The notes: generated by a model from the letters alone, not told the origin. A DNA stretch of 64,000 nucleotides from Acestrorhynchus altus (GCA_034509495.1 CM067504.1:5224442-5288441), one strand, 5' to 3'. Positions 11,561 through 23,654 are shown, counted from the first letter of the stretch. Made by a program: numbers and translations.

Positions 11561-14247
11561 GCTGATAAAATGGACAAAGATTATGGAGACAATGATGTCT
11601 CATAATTTCATGGCTGATTCATGTAGACTCTAGAACCCAAGAACTAGCCCCTTTAATTTAACTAGTACAGGCCATGGCCTAAATACCAGCGTGAACAGTG
11701 CCTGTCCTCCCTTTTTGACCTTTATGGATTGTTTGCAATCAGATATGACTTGCTCAGATGTGTGTGATGTGTGTCCAATCTGCTGGACCAGTGGCACTGA
11801 GACATGGCAGTCCTGATTCTGCCATGCTGTAGTGAAGGTGTTGCTGACATGCTGTTGTGCATGTTACTATCTAATTACTTATAGACTGCACTGCACACCC
11901 CCACCCACACACACACACACACACAAGTGTGTGTGATGTGCATACTGCTGCAGGGCAGGTGAGTGGTTGAAACTTCTTCTAAAAGTCACCTCATGACTTC
12001 GGACTTTGCTTGTCCACTCAGAACAACATGTCAGCAGCATCTTCTCCTCCAAAGCATGAGAGAGACATTGCCGCTGTCCGTGAGTGCCACTGGCCCAGCG
12101 GCAGAGACACGCTTCACACGCTTCACACATTTGCGAGCAAGTCTGATGTCAAGTCTAAAGTACAAAGAATCCACAAATGTCACAAAAGGACATGTTAGAA
12201 GTAGTTACACTGTTAGAAACTGTACTGTGCACTCGGTAGTAAACTTCAGAGACTGTGCCACTGTGTAAATTACACTAGTTAGTGTCAGAGACTACCTTCG
12301 CATACACATGCATGGATGCATAAATGTATGGACACCTGCTCATAAGTGTTTCTCCTGAAATCAAAGGTCAGTTAAAGGGCACCAGCAGTGAAGTTACTTA
12401 AACATGTATTAGTTTGTGACTTTAATAATGTTGGAATTTACACCAAAATAATGTCTGCTTGCTGTAAGTCTCACAATAGCAGTAGGTTTAATTCAGGTGA
12501 CCTGAGCAGGGATGAGGGGTCTGGCTTAAAAAAGGGGTCCGGCAATTTTGCATGAGGGTCATAGCTGGTGCAAGGAGGCGGGAATCTAGTGTGGTAACGC
12601 AGCGGCAACGATGCATCACTGTCCAAATTCACATTCCAAATTGTATTGCAAATTAAATTTGTCATAAAGATATATTTTTTGTTGTTTTTCATTTAAACTC
12701 GTGGATGATATTGTGTCTCAGGGTTCTTTGGATCACTGAAATCAATCTCAGACACTTGTGATAATTACTTTGGCAGATGAGCCCAATTAAAAGATGTTTC
12801 ACACTATTATGCAGATTTCAAGCAATATGGGAAAGAAAAGGGATCTCCGTGCTGCTGAAATGCATCAAATAGTGTAATACCTTGGACGAGGTATGAAAAC
12901 CTTAGATATTTCACAAGACACCTCAACCCTAGTGTGTCCTCAAGCAGAAGATCTGAGTGAGGGAGGCAGTTCACATCAGAACCGCAGCTCTGGGAAGCTA
13001 TTTTGACCTGTAAAGACATTCAAGCAGAAACTGTGTACAAATGTCCAATGGATGCAAGAATTGAGAAGGTGATTTCAAAGAAGGGGTCCCATGTTAACAT
13101 GGAACTTGACCTGTTTGTGATTGAAACAGCTTTTGATTTCAATGTGTGACCTCTTAATGCGGCAAATTCAGTTCTTTACAACCCATGAAATGTTTTGAAA
13201 CCCCATTGTGACTAATAATTTAGAAAAGTGCAATTTTATTAATTTTTTTTTTCATAAAAAATATAAAGAATAAATAATGTTGTTATGGATTTTTACATAA
13301 AATGACCTGCTTGATTACATCACAACCACCAGAAGCGACTCCTTCTGAACCCTGAAGAGCACAGAGGAAGGAGGTGCTAATGGAACACTGGTGTTACTGT
13401 TTAAAAAGAGCCTGATGAGGAGACGACACTGGTATTCATACTGGTTTCCGATTATTGTATATTGACGTGCAATGAAATAGAAACAGATCCAGATTTGAAA
13501 TTGTATTTTATTAATAAGTCAACAATCTTTTACAATCTGTGAGAAATCTATGTGGATTACAACTGTTGTCTAAGGTTATATTCTAGTGGTAACCATAGTC
13601 CACTGACTGCGTGAGCATCCTGTGAGATTTGAAGACGGGAAACCCATTGATGGTATCTTTCCCCTCTTGTGAACTCTGAAATTACGAGTGATTGGAGCTC
13701 AGCAGGGGTTTTTTTCCAAAAAGCTTTGACCACAATTTGGGATGCTCAACAGCTGTGTCCACAAACTTTTGTCCCAAATATGGGGTGCCCTAACACCTGA
13801 TCTACTGTGGCTTTCTATGGCCTTGATATGGCTTCAATTTAATGTAGAACTGTCAACATGTTGGCGGTGCTTCTCTTCTCTCACTGTCTTTCTTATTTCT
13901 CCCTCCTTCTTGTTGGGAGCTAGAGACAGGAAGAGTGGTTTTCCACTTCCTGTATCCATTGTTTCAATGTGTACAGCCCTCTGGGGAGTCTGGAACTGTG
14001 ATTTCATGATTCTTCATACTATTTTCAAGTAGCAGGAATTGATCACAGGATTGTATATCACACATATCACACACATATCACAGTGAATAAACCAATAGAA
14101 ATGGTCTTAATTTATTTATTTTTGTAATATTATGATTTTGCGATACCCTTCCTTGTTCTCCCCCTCCCCACCAAAATAAAGCATTATGTGCAGGCATTGT
14201 GATGGACTTTGGCACTCGCCATTAGAGTACAGGACTGATCCAGAGTG

Positions 14248-14248
<1 letters not shown>

Positions 14249-14308
<60 letters not shown>
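14249..14308 (+). repeat. (GT)n microsatellite
   Basis: About 30 uninterrupted TG units, 240 bp before BH exon 1. Confidence 0.95.
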
Positions 14309-14310
<2 letters not shown>

Positions 14311-14549
14311 CATTGCATTGTGTATGTATAATGCCAGTTTGAATATAACAGCCAGGTTTTCCCTGGGGAAGGCTTGCATAGGGGGGTTACAGGCAGGCAG
14401 CTAATCAGGGAATACCGTTCATCAGTGGTGGGATATCTCACACCTCCCTCCGTCTGCCGCGTGCTCTCTTTGTTTCCAGCTCTTGTGAATAATGGAAAGA
14501 GCATGGATGATGTCTATAGTTAATCTCTCTCTCTCTCTCTTTCTGACAG

Positions 14550-14642
14550 GCTGTGTGTTGGGGGATGCTGTGGAGCAGTGTGCCGTGCCGGACCAGGCCC
14601 CAGCAGTGGTGCTCAGACTGACTGAGGCTCTGGAGAGACCAG
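14550..14642 (+). CDS. pik3r (p85 class): PI3K p85-family regulatory subunit, first BH/RhoGAP-domain exon in window (internal exon)
   Basis: This exon encodes the start of the breakpoint-cluster-homology (RhoGAP-like) domain of a class IA PI3-kinase regulatory subunit, the cytosolic adaptor that holds and restrains p110 and recruits it to phosphotyrosine. Seen: a CT-rich tract and acceptor ctgacag, an open 93-nt exon, and donor gtgagc. The codons read CVLGDAVEQCAVPDQ then APAVVLRLTEALERP. From memory, the human p85-alpha exon reads LTLPDLAEQFAPPDI then APPLLIKLVEAIEKK, the same 30-residue length with shared D, EQ, PD, AP, L and EA positions. Both borders are phase 1, so the first residue depends on the unseen SH3-side exon. 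Paralogue (pik3r1, pik3r2 or another copy) is not resolved. Confidence 0.85.
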
Positions 14643-15500
14643 GTGAGCTCATTAAACAGCACTGGCATGCTAACACACCAGGCAGACACAGTTACTCTAT
14701 ATGTCCAAATGTTTGTGGACACCCTTCTAATGAAGGCGTTTAGCTGACACAGATGTGCAAATGCACACAGCTTGAATAGTCCCCATAGAGAACTACTGCC
14801 AATAGAATAGGACTCTGTGGAGCAGATAAATATGAACCTATTGGCACCAGGCCTGATGTCAGGAGTGGGATAAAGCTCCATGCTGAGCTGTGGAGCACTG
14901 CAACCGTGTTCTCTGGAGGCATGGTGCTCCATCCAGTACTTTTGGGATGAGGTGAGCTGGTGGCAATTCAAAATGCTGACCACACTATCACTGTTGTCAT
15001 TGAATGCAACCAGATCCTCAAAGTCAAGAAAATCTAGAACAACACCTTCCCTAGATACTCTTTTTAAGGCCCTTGATTTTTGGAAGATAAAAATGGATGA
15101 GCAGGTGTCCCATTACTTTTGTCCATATGTGTGTATTAGTAATACTACAAGTGTTTTGGAATATGAACACCTGATCTCAGATCAGACTCTCCAGGACATG
15201 GATTGTTATTTAGTGATATGTAAAATGTGCTGATCCCAGATCAGCTTTCCTACATTATAAACGTCTATAATCGTGGTACAAACAATGGTAGCCATCTAGA
15301 CATCAGACCTACAAAATACACACAATATGCTGTGTTTTCTGTACTTGGTGAAGGTGGTCCAGCTTTATTTTATCTCACATAGACCTTATCTTAACCTTTA
15401 TGGAAGCCTATGGAAACTGAGTTATATCCAGAGTCTGCTCGGTGTGATTTTTCCACTACATCTGTTTTGTATTTTATTATTGTATTTATGTTTAATTCAG
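14643..15500 (+). other. Intron between BH exons 1 and 2 (858 bp)
   Basis: A short phase-1 intron with donor gtgagc and acceptor ttcag. About half of it (14697-15129) is a single transposon copy starting only about 55 bp after the donor. The remaining 370 bp up to the acceptor show no recognisable feature. Confidence 0.8.
14697..15129 (+). mobile_element. Non-autonomous DNA transposon, full copy (~430 bp) beside BH exon 1
   Basis: Termini ctatatgtccaaatgtttg and acttttgtccatatg form imperfect inverted repeats with TA-like edges. The interior has recurring blocks (cacacagcttgaatagtc, aatagaataggactctgtgg, ggtgctccatccag) found in several other copies. It starts about 55 bp after the exon's donor site. 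Superfamily is not determined. Confidence 0.65.
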
Positions 15501-15578
15501 GCTGGGAAAACGAGCCACTCTACAGGACCCCTCCTGCTTCCACTGGACCCCCTGAATTACTTCAGGCTCTGGAAGCAG
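15501..15578 (+). CDS. pik3r (p85 class): PI3K p85-family regulatory subunit, second BH exon (arginine-finger-like YRT)
   Basis: Acceptor tttaattcag and donor gtgagt bound a 78-nt exon, phase 1 at both ends. Joined to the previous exon it reads G-WENEPLYRTPPAST then GPPELLQALEA. Human p85-alpha, from memory, has G-LECSTLYRTQSSSN then LAELRQLLDC, so LYRT and the EL..LL spacing are retained, with one extra residue here. The arginine codon at 15524-15526 corresponds to the residue in the arginine-finger position of RhoGAP folds; p85 is generally regarded as a weak or inactive Rho GAP, so this suggests fold conservation rather than proven catalysis. The intron before it is only 858 bp and is half occupied by a transposon. 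The intron after it is 22.2 kb. Confidence 0.85.
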
Positions 15579-16067
15579 GTGAGTGCAGATTTGCTTTATC
15601 ACCCACTGTCCAGTCATAAGGCATGTCTGAATTGTGTACTAATTACTCATTCTAACTGGTTTTAGTAGTTAAGTATTGTAGCAGTGGCAGAAATCCCAGT
15701 CTATGGGAAAGTCTTGTAAGAATTCTGGCTGAAATGCGAGTGTGACGTCCAGAGACCACCAGAGTGTTTGGTGGCTGTGAATAAAAATCGCTTTGCTTGC
15801 ATCTAGCAGTCAATGCAGGTCCTTCATAACCAATTTCTGAAAGGTCCACTTGGAACTGCAGACCATCGAGATACGGAGCAGAGTAGCATGCAGGAGGTCC
15901 TTGCTCACTTTGTCTTTCGGTCCCAATTCTGAGGAGCATTTCCTGTAGAATCACACACTCTGCAGGTATTTATAGTCTTATCGTCCTCATGCAACACCAT
16001 CTGCTGGAGCATGAGTTACTACAACCTTAAACACAAGGTGACAAGAGCTCATATACAGTACACAATA

Positions 16068-16510
16068 TACACCGGTGAGCCATAACATTATAGCGCCATA
16101 ACATATCACTGCTTGTTTCTACATCCACTGTCCATCATATCAGCTCCACTGACCATAGAGGAGCACTTTGTAGTCCATCTGCTTCTCTGCATACTTTATT
16201 CTCCTCCTTTCACTCTGATGTTCAATGGTCAGGACCCCACAGGACCATCACAGAGCAGGTTTCATGTGGGTGGTGAAGGATGAAGGACTAGAGGATGACC
16301 AACACAAACTGTGCAGCAACAGATGAGCTTCTGTCTCTGACTTTACATTTACAAGGTGGACCAACTAGGTAGGAGTGTCTAATAGACAGGGGACAGTGGA
16401 CACAGTGTTTAAACACTCCAGCAGCCTTGATGTGTCTGCTCTGGATTAAAGTTTGTCATTTTAGAACTACAGAGTGCTCCTGTACGGTCAGTGGGTTTAA
16501 AAGGGACAAG
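16068..16510 (-). mobile_element. hAT-like non-autonomous element, copy 3 (reverse, with end)
   Basis: Begins with the family terminus caccggtgagccataacatt and proceeds through gagcactttgtagtccat, catgtgggtggtgaaggatg and agatgagcttctgtctctg. Internal blocks are in inverted order relative to other copies, suggesting a rearranged or palindromic structure. Confidence 0.55.
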
Positions 16511-17389
16511 CAAGGATAATACATATAGTATATAGTCTGTACTTTATAGTGTTAGTGTGTAGTATGCAATTGGGTGCAGCCTTGGTGTTTGTTACAGAAG
16601 CACAAAGGTTGAGGCTCATCGACTGATCCTTTTCAAAGCTCAAAGCACTGTGAGGACAGTGTCAAGCGAGAGTGTCACTCAAGAGACTAATTCATAAAGC
16701 AATGTGAAAGAATAATCAGAGCAGGCTCGTATGGGCAGTGCTGTGAAAGTTGAGCTGAAAGTTTGAGTTGAAGTTCAGTTTAGCACCACAAGGGAGTGCT
16801 CTGGCTCTGTACTTTTTTCGACTGCACCATTTCCAAAAATAACAGAGCAGCACAGACACAGGAGTAGAAAGCGAACTTACCCTTATAAGCATATGCCTTT
16901 AATTCTTTTCCTCCACAGATGTCCGTAGATACTCACACCTGAACACATGTGATACTGACGTCTGCTTGCCTGAATGTATGCATGTCTGATCAAAATAATT
17001 CATTCTGAAAATGGAAAGGGCTAGAAATATCCAAAGTTATCCAATAGTTATGGACCACCAGAAAATTTATAAGGTAAATGGACACTGGAATAAACATGAT
17101 AGTGTCATGGCAGGCTTGAGTGCTTTACACACTATGGTATGTATCCGGATAGTATCTGGATATACTTTGAGTGGATTCCGTCTACACTTGATGCTACTAT
17201 GCATTCCCAGTGTGAACAGATGACGTCCAATTATACTCACCACTTACATCATTTCCATTTTAATTCCTATAAATGATGGTTTCTGTCCTGTTCTGAGAAC
17301 TGCTCAGGGAATCGTGGGGTTCTCCAAACCCAGTGAAACAATCAATGGTTCTCAAAGAACTATTTACACCACAAAAGAACTCTCTCTGG

Positions 17390-17390
<1 letters not shown>

Positions 17391-17429
<39 letters not shown>

Positions 17430-17440
17430 CACACACACAC
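17391..17440 (+). repeat. (CA)n microsatellite
   Basis: About 25 CA units with one CG interruption. Confidence 0.93.
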
Positions 17441-17597
17441 TGAGGTAGAGTGTGCAAGAGGAGAAATCTGTCCCTGACCACCTCTGAATGTAGTTTGAGT
17501 GGTCTGATTGTAATTCAAACCCACTGTTTCTTGGGGTTTCTTGCGGACAAGGGGAATCCAAATGTGATCCACATTTTAATGCCAGGTGTAAACAAAT

Positions 17598-17805
17598 CAT
17601 ATTTATTTGTACAGCAACGAATGTTGTAACAAAGCAGCTTTACAGAAATCAAATATAAGAAGATCAACACCTCACGAAACATAAAGGATAGAGACATAAA
17701 CCCCCTGGTCGGGGTGGCAAGGAAAATCGCCTCAGAGCTGGAGGAAGAATCCCCCACGAAGAAGACTCACAAGGGGGGGACTCATCCTCCTCTGGTCAAG
17801 CTACT
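17598..17805 (+). repeat. Dispersed repeat with tttatttgta...ctttacagaaatc motif, copy 1
   Basis: Shares with 22541-22725 the ordered blocks tttatttgtacagcaac, aacaaagcagctttacagaa, ggcaaggaaaatcgcctcag, ggaggaagaatcccccac and gggactcatcctcctctgg. A known fish dispersed-repeat pattern; class not determined. Confidence 0.6.
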
Positions 17806-18735
17806 CGTACATCATGGATAAGGGGACACTGGACCACCACATCTGCTGTAATGCTGTATTGGAGTAATGATGATACTTTGATGGTGGTCATAATACTAAC
17901 AGAAGCAGATAATTAGGGTCCATATTAATTACTACATAGACAGTGATTGCAGGTGGGCCACTAGTCCAAGTCAGGGTGGGAAACTAGTCCAAATTCAGTC
18001 AGTTCAGTCTGTCAGTCTCAAAGAATTGTGTCCAGATCAGCAGATTATTTTATAATGGCAGCTGCACTATAAGTCTGTTCAAGTGTATCCAGTCCCAATA
18101 TCTATAATATTTATGTATACAAATAATATACACAGAATTATGTACGAATAAGGCCACATGCTGTCCTGTATATAGATACATATACATAAACTGTAGCTCC
18201 ATACCTACCTTTTTCCAGTGATCCCATGGTGGTACCTTTCCATTGACGAATGCCTGATAGGTCATACAGCAAGAGGACTAAAGTGAGTGTATATATATAT
18301 AAAACAAATATGTGATACAAAGTAGACTCCCCTTCACAGCCTGCACATTTAATGTACAGTGTGTGCATTAGATATGCAGACGGAAAATCCTAATACAGTA
18401 TGAATAAATGTACTGCACGTACACTGCACCTAGAACTTCTGACATGTATGTAGCTGACACATCCACTCAGCAGCTCACTACCTTAACTGAGAAGCACGCA
18501 TGTAACCGCCTAGGGCAACTCGTAAATGCACACATCCAGCAGGAGAGAGTGGATTGACTTATGAGCTCTGACATTATGTGCATACAGGAGTACAAGTCAT
18601 ACATACATGCCAAAGCTGTTTAAGGGATTGTTCACTGGATCTACAGGGATAAAGCCGCTAATGTCTATTGGAAGCTAAAGAAAATTTGGTCTTACAGGTT
18701 CCTTGCATGATATGTATCCACGTTTTGTTGAGATT

Positions 18736-18905
18736 TCCGAGTGTACCCAACATTTAAAGGTGTGCAGATTCTTCACATCCATGCTCTTGAAAGAAAAGGG
18801 TTCTTCAGAAGGTTCTTGAAGCAATGCATCCCTTTAATTTCCCTAGAGCGGGCTATAGCCAAGGGATCTATGGCCGTTCTAGGGAACCGTGATACGACAT
18901 CAGTA
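18736..18905 (+). repeat. Possible dispersed repeat with ggttcttcagaaggttcttg
   Basis: The run cattcatgctcttaaag-like sequence (here catccatgctcttgaaag) then aaaagggttcttcagaagg resembles a common teleost repeat. A related ctgaagaaccttt motif occurs near 36645. No second clear copy here. Confidence 0.3.
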
Positions 18906-19095
18906 GGGTTTTTACTTTTTAAATCAAGTTCAAAAACTGCAAACAAGGTCATGAATCTGGTAACAGAGCACCCTGATTATTCCAGTGAAGCTCCATTAGC
19001 ACCTCTGGACTGGAGAAGAGCTTGTGGTCCCATCAGTTAAATATGATGGTCCATATTTGCCTAAGAACATCTGAACCATTAGACTGTGTATATAA

Positions 19096-19500
19096 TACTC
19101 AAATCATTCAAAAAATAGTTGCACTCAGAACGAATCCAGTATTACATGACTGCAAGATTGTCATGAAGAATTCATGACATATTCAGCATCTAGACGCACC
19201 TCCAGACCTATCCCTGATTGAAAATGTGTGAGATGCTAAGCTCAACACTCCACCCCTACCACACCATCTGCAGGAACTGAGTGACAATATTTTAGATGCA
19301 TGGGATGGATCATCCAGGACACCATTAGGAACCTCTACAACTTCATGCAGAGACGTCTGGCATCTTGCATTAAACCCGACACCATACTGAGAGACATGAC
19401 TATGTGTTGATCAATAAATATTGCTCATATCAGTCTATTTTTTTAATAATTTATTGCTCCTGGTTACCTTCATCTTTTTTTCCCAGCAGCATTGTATTAA
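19096..19500 (+). pseudogene. Internally deleted Tc1/mariner relic with both ends
   Basis: Left end aaaaaatagttgcactcag, then a jump to the C-terminal transposase part (PDLSLIENV, TPPLPHHLQELSD, MQRRLASCIKPDT-like) and the tail tgttgatcaataaatattg. The central catalytic part is deleted. Same family as the copy at 25903. Confidence 0.7.
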
Positions 19501-20739
19501 ACCAGAAGGAGGTCCATAGCTGCAAGATGTTTGGGACCAAGTTTTCTAAATTTCAGAGGTCTTGACCTTCTCACATCTATCTTTTAAGCATGTTGGTCAC
19601 CACACTCCCCTCAAAAGGGATGTCAAGTCATATCAGACTCGCTTTGTATTTGGGTTTATTGGGGTATAGGCTTGATGTGCTGGCTACATCAGCCTTGTAG
19701 CTCCTGCAGAAAGTTTACGAAGGATGCTGGTTTATGGCATGTAGACAATTGTGAAAATTGTATTTTGTGCTTTGAATGATTGCTTTCAACAGATTTCAAC
19801 TGTAGTGATGCTTTTTCCTTTCATCTTACGGGGAGTGTGTGTGGCGCATGTTTGCCGTTATGTAATGGTCGAGTTATAGGGTAGAAATGCTCACCCCATT
19901 ACGCGTCCCTTCTCTGCAGCCTCTTGGCATTCACGCACCACGGGTGCCATTTGAAAGGATGGCCAAGAAGTGGCGTAGTCGAGCGGCCTCAGAAACCCAG
20001 AGAAAACATTACCTCACCCAGAGTCAAGCAGCATGGGGCACTTTTACCCGCCGCCCATTCGCAAAACGTTGGGGTGTCGTCATGGAGATGACTGGCCGAT
20101 TTTAGCCAGGGTTTACGCCTTTTTGGAAGAGCATCTTTGAGAGAGTGAGGGAGGCAGTTATATGAAATATATGATGTCATCCCGAAGCAGATGCCCATGG
20201 AGTGTACAGATAAGCATACAGTGTAAACGTGTGATGCTGATAGATATGCTCTAGTTCAATGCTTCATTGCATTCTGTAGCATTTCATTTTACAGACCTCT
20301 GTGGCTGTAGCTAAAAGAGGAGAAGAACCAAATGAATAGATGAGATACGAGATTCACAACCATCTTCAAACAAGCCAATAACCCATGCACTGATAGTATA
20401 CATCCTTGTGCAAGAGGAGGGCAAATAACATCATATGTGCATAATAAGCATAGCACACACTCATACACACACACACACACACACATAAACACACTCTGTT
20501 CAGTTGTGGTCAGGAAAAGAAGTTCCGGCTTCAGTCTCCCTGGATACAGTGACACACACAGACACATGCTCGGAGAGTGGCACTAACCCATGCCCGGCTG
20601 CAGCCCCATCTTCTGCCTTCCCTTCCCTCCACTCCCTCTCTCTGCACTTTTCCTCTCTCTCCCGGACCTGCGTCCCCCTTTTCCCCTCTCTTTTGTTGGG
20701 ATGGGAGAAGCTGATCTCAGCAAAACGCAATTTTTAAAT

Positions 20740-20830
20740 TGCTGCTCTCATCTTCCGCTCTGCCTCAGCTCCCATTGGCTGCCAATGATGTCATCCTGTC
20801 CCGTATACCATAGTCAATAACCTATTAGAG
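20740..20830. promoter_or_regulatory. Possible intronic regulatory segment
   Basis: Contains cccattggctgcc (inverted CCAAT box) directly beside aatgatgtcatcc (CRE/AP-1-like). Preceded by a pyrimidine-rich stretch 20610-20700. No TATA box or start codon exon typical of the shorter p85-family isoforms (p55, p50) follows. A motif cluster only. Confidence 0.2.
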
Positions 20831-21110
20831 GCCAGTATTTTACAGTCAGCTGGGCCAGGAGAGGGCTTCTGCTGCCTAAGCTCTTCCATGCCTTTTGTTT
20901 TATTGGAGTCGTTTAGTGAGTGCCCTGATTAACACACCAGCTTGATGGAGCCTGGAGTGTGAGAGCTTTTGGGGGAAGCCTTTAAAAGACCTCCGGGAAG
21001 ACACGTTTGTGGGAGTGGTTGTAGTGTTTGTTTGTTTGTGTACATTAAACAGTTAAAGACCCATCATTTCAGCAACGTTATGTAATGCATAAATGTATAC
21101 ATTATTTATG

Positions 21111-21617
21111 CTATGTGGACAAAAGTATTGGGACGGTATTCTTCCCACATCAAAGGTATTAAAAAGAGGTTGTTGGAGTAACTGTCTCAACTATCCAAGG
21201 AAGTGTTTCTACTAGGTTCTGGGGCATTGCTGTGAGGATTCGCTTACATTCAGGGATGAGCATTAGTGAGGTCATGATATAGGATGATCACAATCCCACC
21301 GCATCCCCAGCTCCACAACTCATCCCAAAAGTACTGACTGGAGCTCCATCATTCCGGAGAACACAGTTCCACTGCCTCACATTTCAACATTGGGGGCTTT
21401 ATACCCCTTTAACCTACACATGGTATTAGTCATGGTCCGCATACATTCATATCTATCTGTACCAGGGCTATCTGTTCTTATTCTATTGGCAGTAGTTCTC
21501 AACAGGGACTGGACAAGCTACGTGTGTGCATTTGCACAACTTTATCAGCAGTGGGTGCAAGTGAAGGTAGCTGAATGCATTCATTAGATGGGTGTCCACA
21601 AACATTTGGACATATAG
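21111..21617 (-). mobile_element. Same non-autonomous transposon family, reverse copy
   Basis: It begins ctatgtggacaaaagtattg and ends tccacaaacatttggacata, the mirror of the copy at 14697. The interior includes ctgactggagctccatcatt and tattctattggcagtagttc. About 0.5 kb, both ends present. Confidence 0.65.
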
Positions 21618-22492
21618 TGTGTGTTTTACATACATACACACATGCTGGGAGTGAATAAAATAACATTGTATTTGACTGCATGTTGATTTTGTAACTGTAA
21701 CCCACCTGTCGCTGCATTCTGCCTCATGCATCACTGAATAGGGACCACCGCAGAACTGCCTCTGGCCATTATTTAACCTTTCTCAGCAGAAGTGTGGCAC
21801 TTACATGAACCTGGCATGTTAGTACGCGCTGTACTACAACTGTTTTTTCAGGCACAGCAGTGTCACAGCTGGTTTGAGAGTGGTCCGCCAAACAATGACA
21901 ACCAATCAACATTGGTCCTGTGGTCCACTGGTGGTTCTAGGTTTAGTGACACCACACTATCAATCCTAAACCATTGCACAGCAAATATAACAACCGATTC
22001 TAATGAAGGGCAGGACTTTGTAATTGTAGCGAAAGCAGCAAACTGATTGGCTCTTTTTGTTGAAGGGCATATCAACAATGGTAGGAGAGAGGAAAGTGAG
22101 GGTTCTCTTGCATTGTCTTTGTTAAAATATTATTTCAACTCTATATTTTCTATGGTTTTAACATTTTTTTCTGCTTATTCAAGACATCCTGTGTTTAAGA
22201 AAAAGCAAAAACGCAACTCATTTGAATGGACCATCACAGAGTACAGCTGTAAAGTCTATGGAGCTCAGTGCAGGTCTGAGAAGCATGAGTTCAGGTTTAC
22301 ACAAGTCAGGAAGGGCCCTTTTGGGATTTGTAAACACATGTTTCAAGATCATCAGTTCAAACAGCTATATGTCAGTAGGTGATGAGCGGTGCAGCATTCA
22401 GCTGCTTTAAGTTGCAACCATCGTGTGAATGTGATGTGTAAATACACACACAGCTTGTCTAGCAGATCACTATCAACCTGTTGGCACCATGC

Positions 22493-22494
<2 letters not shown>

Positions 22495-22541
<47 letters not shown>
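22495..22541 (+). repeat. (AATC)n microsatellite
   Basis: Eleven or so tandem aatc/tcaa units immediately precede the dispersed repeat at 22541 and follow a fragment of the 14697-type transposon. Confidence 0.95.
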
Positions 22542-22542
<1 letters not shown>

Positions 22543-22725
22543 GTTTATTTGTATGGCACTTTTTACAACAAGGAGTTGTCACAAAGCGGCTTTACAGAAA
22601 TCCAGGTCCAAGCCTCAAATGAGCAGCCAGTGGGCAAACAGTGGCAAGGAAAAACTCCTTCAGACTAGGAGGAAGAAACCTTGAGAGGAACCAAGGTTCA
22701 AGAGAGGAACCCATCCTCCTGTGGG
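22541..22725 (+). repeat. Dispersed repeat with tttatttgta...ctttacagaaatc motif, copy 2
   Basis: Starts aaagtttatttgtatggcac directly after an (AATC)n tract; then caaagcggctttacagaaat, ggcaaggaaaaactccttc, ggaggaagaaaccttgagag, and ggaacccatcctcctgtggg. About 185 bp, matching the copy at 17598. Confidence 0.65.
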
Positions 22726-23124
22726 AGCATAAACAAAGGCACAATACAGGCATGGGTTAGGGGGGTATAAATCTGTGGAGGAGTAGACTCAGCCCATCCA
22801 CTACTTCTGGACGAGGTTGGATAATTAGATGCCATTTCAGTGTATGCTTGCATGCTGTGGTTTGACTGAGTATGGTGATCGTAGCAGGTGTAGCTTCTTA
22901 CTAAGAAGCAAATCGTCTCAAATCTCATTCCCAGCCATGACCTTCCAGTACTGCACATATTCAAACACCGTGCTGTGAAGGAAGGTCATTAAAGCATGAT
23001 TATACTGAATGAATGTGGAGGAAAGGCTCAGGTGGTGCTGTGTGGACTTACTGACAGGTGATGACACATCTTACAAGAGTGCCTGGCCATGAAACTCTTT
23101 CTAGCTACTGGAGTTTGCAGCGCC

Positions 23125-23190
23125 GTGTGTGCACATTCTCTCTCTCTCTCTCTCTCGCTCTCGCCTCTCTCTCTCTCACGTACACACTTC
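23125..23190 (+). repeat. (CT)n-rich tract
   Basis: CT runs interrupted by tcgc and gcct; a CA tract follows at 23264-23280. Confidence 0.85.
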
Positions 23191-23585
23191 TCTCTCTCTG
23201 CAGATGTCACAAGATGTGCATTACTGACAATGATGTCATCCTCAGCACGCATAAAAGCCCACACACACACACACACACACGGGATCTGCTGCAAGCCTGA
23301 GAGATTTTCTGATTGCCTGACAGACGTGCTTGCTGGGCTGTGGAAGCCCTTTGTGCTGGAGGTGAAATCGATTCAGGCCAGAACTCTGAGCTTAACTGTA
23401 TGTTCTCCTGCTCTCATACTCTACAACCCAGCTTCATACTAGTCAATGGAAGTTCATACTGGTACCAGTGAAGAGTACAGTATGACTCACGCCTACCTAC
23501 AGGTGGGCGATATGGCAACAGTGTTATATGATGTTACTTAAACATTTTCAGAATGTGAAATGTGATGTGAAATGTGATGTGGTGC

Positions 23586-23587
<2 letters not shown>

Positions 23588-23644
<57 letters not shown>
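23588..23644 (+). repeat. (GT)n microsatellite
   Basis: About 28 GT units, uninterrupted, just before a SINE-like fragment. Confidence 0.95.
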
Positions 23645-23649
<5 letters not shown>

Positions 23650-23654
23650 GTAGT

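Larger units (their letters stand above)
1..14549 (+). other. Upstream intron of the p85-family gene (5' part outside window)
   Basis: No exon with an SH3 domain (ALYDY-type motif) or its PxxP tail was found here on either strand, so the preceding p85 coding exon probably lies left of the window. The stretch holds microsatellites, a 0.9 kb TTAA-flanked element, hAT-like, Tc1-like and other non-autonomous transposon relics listed separately, and long unique DNA at about 2.0-4.4, 5.3-6.6, 8.3-10.7 and 12.3-14.2 kb in which I recognise no gene. Open frames here are short and lack family motifs. Confidence 0.6.

Noticed and set aside
14438..14983. 181-residue minus-strand open frame across BH exon 1
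   Set aside because: It is antisense to a real exon and runs into a transposon; no recognisable domain.
20504..20737. Plus-strand frame starting MWSGKEVPASV as an alternative first exon
   Set aside because: It has no resemblance to known p85, p55 or p50 N-termini and ends in stop without a clear donor.
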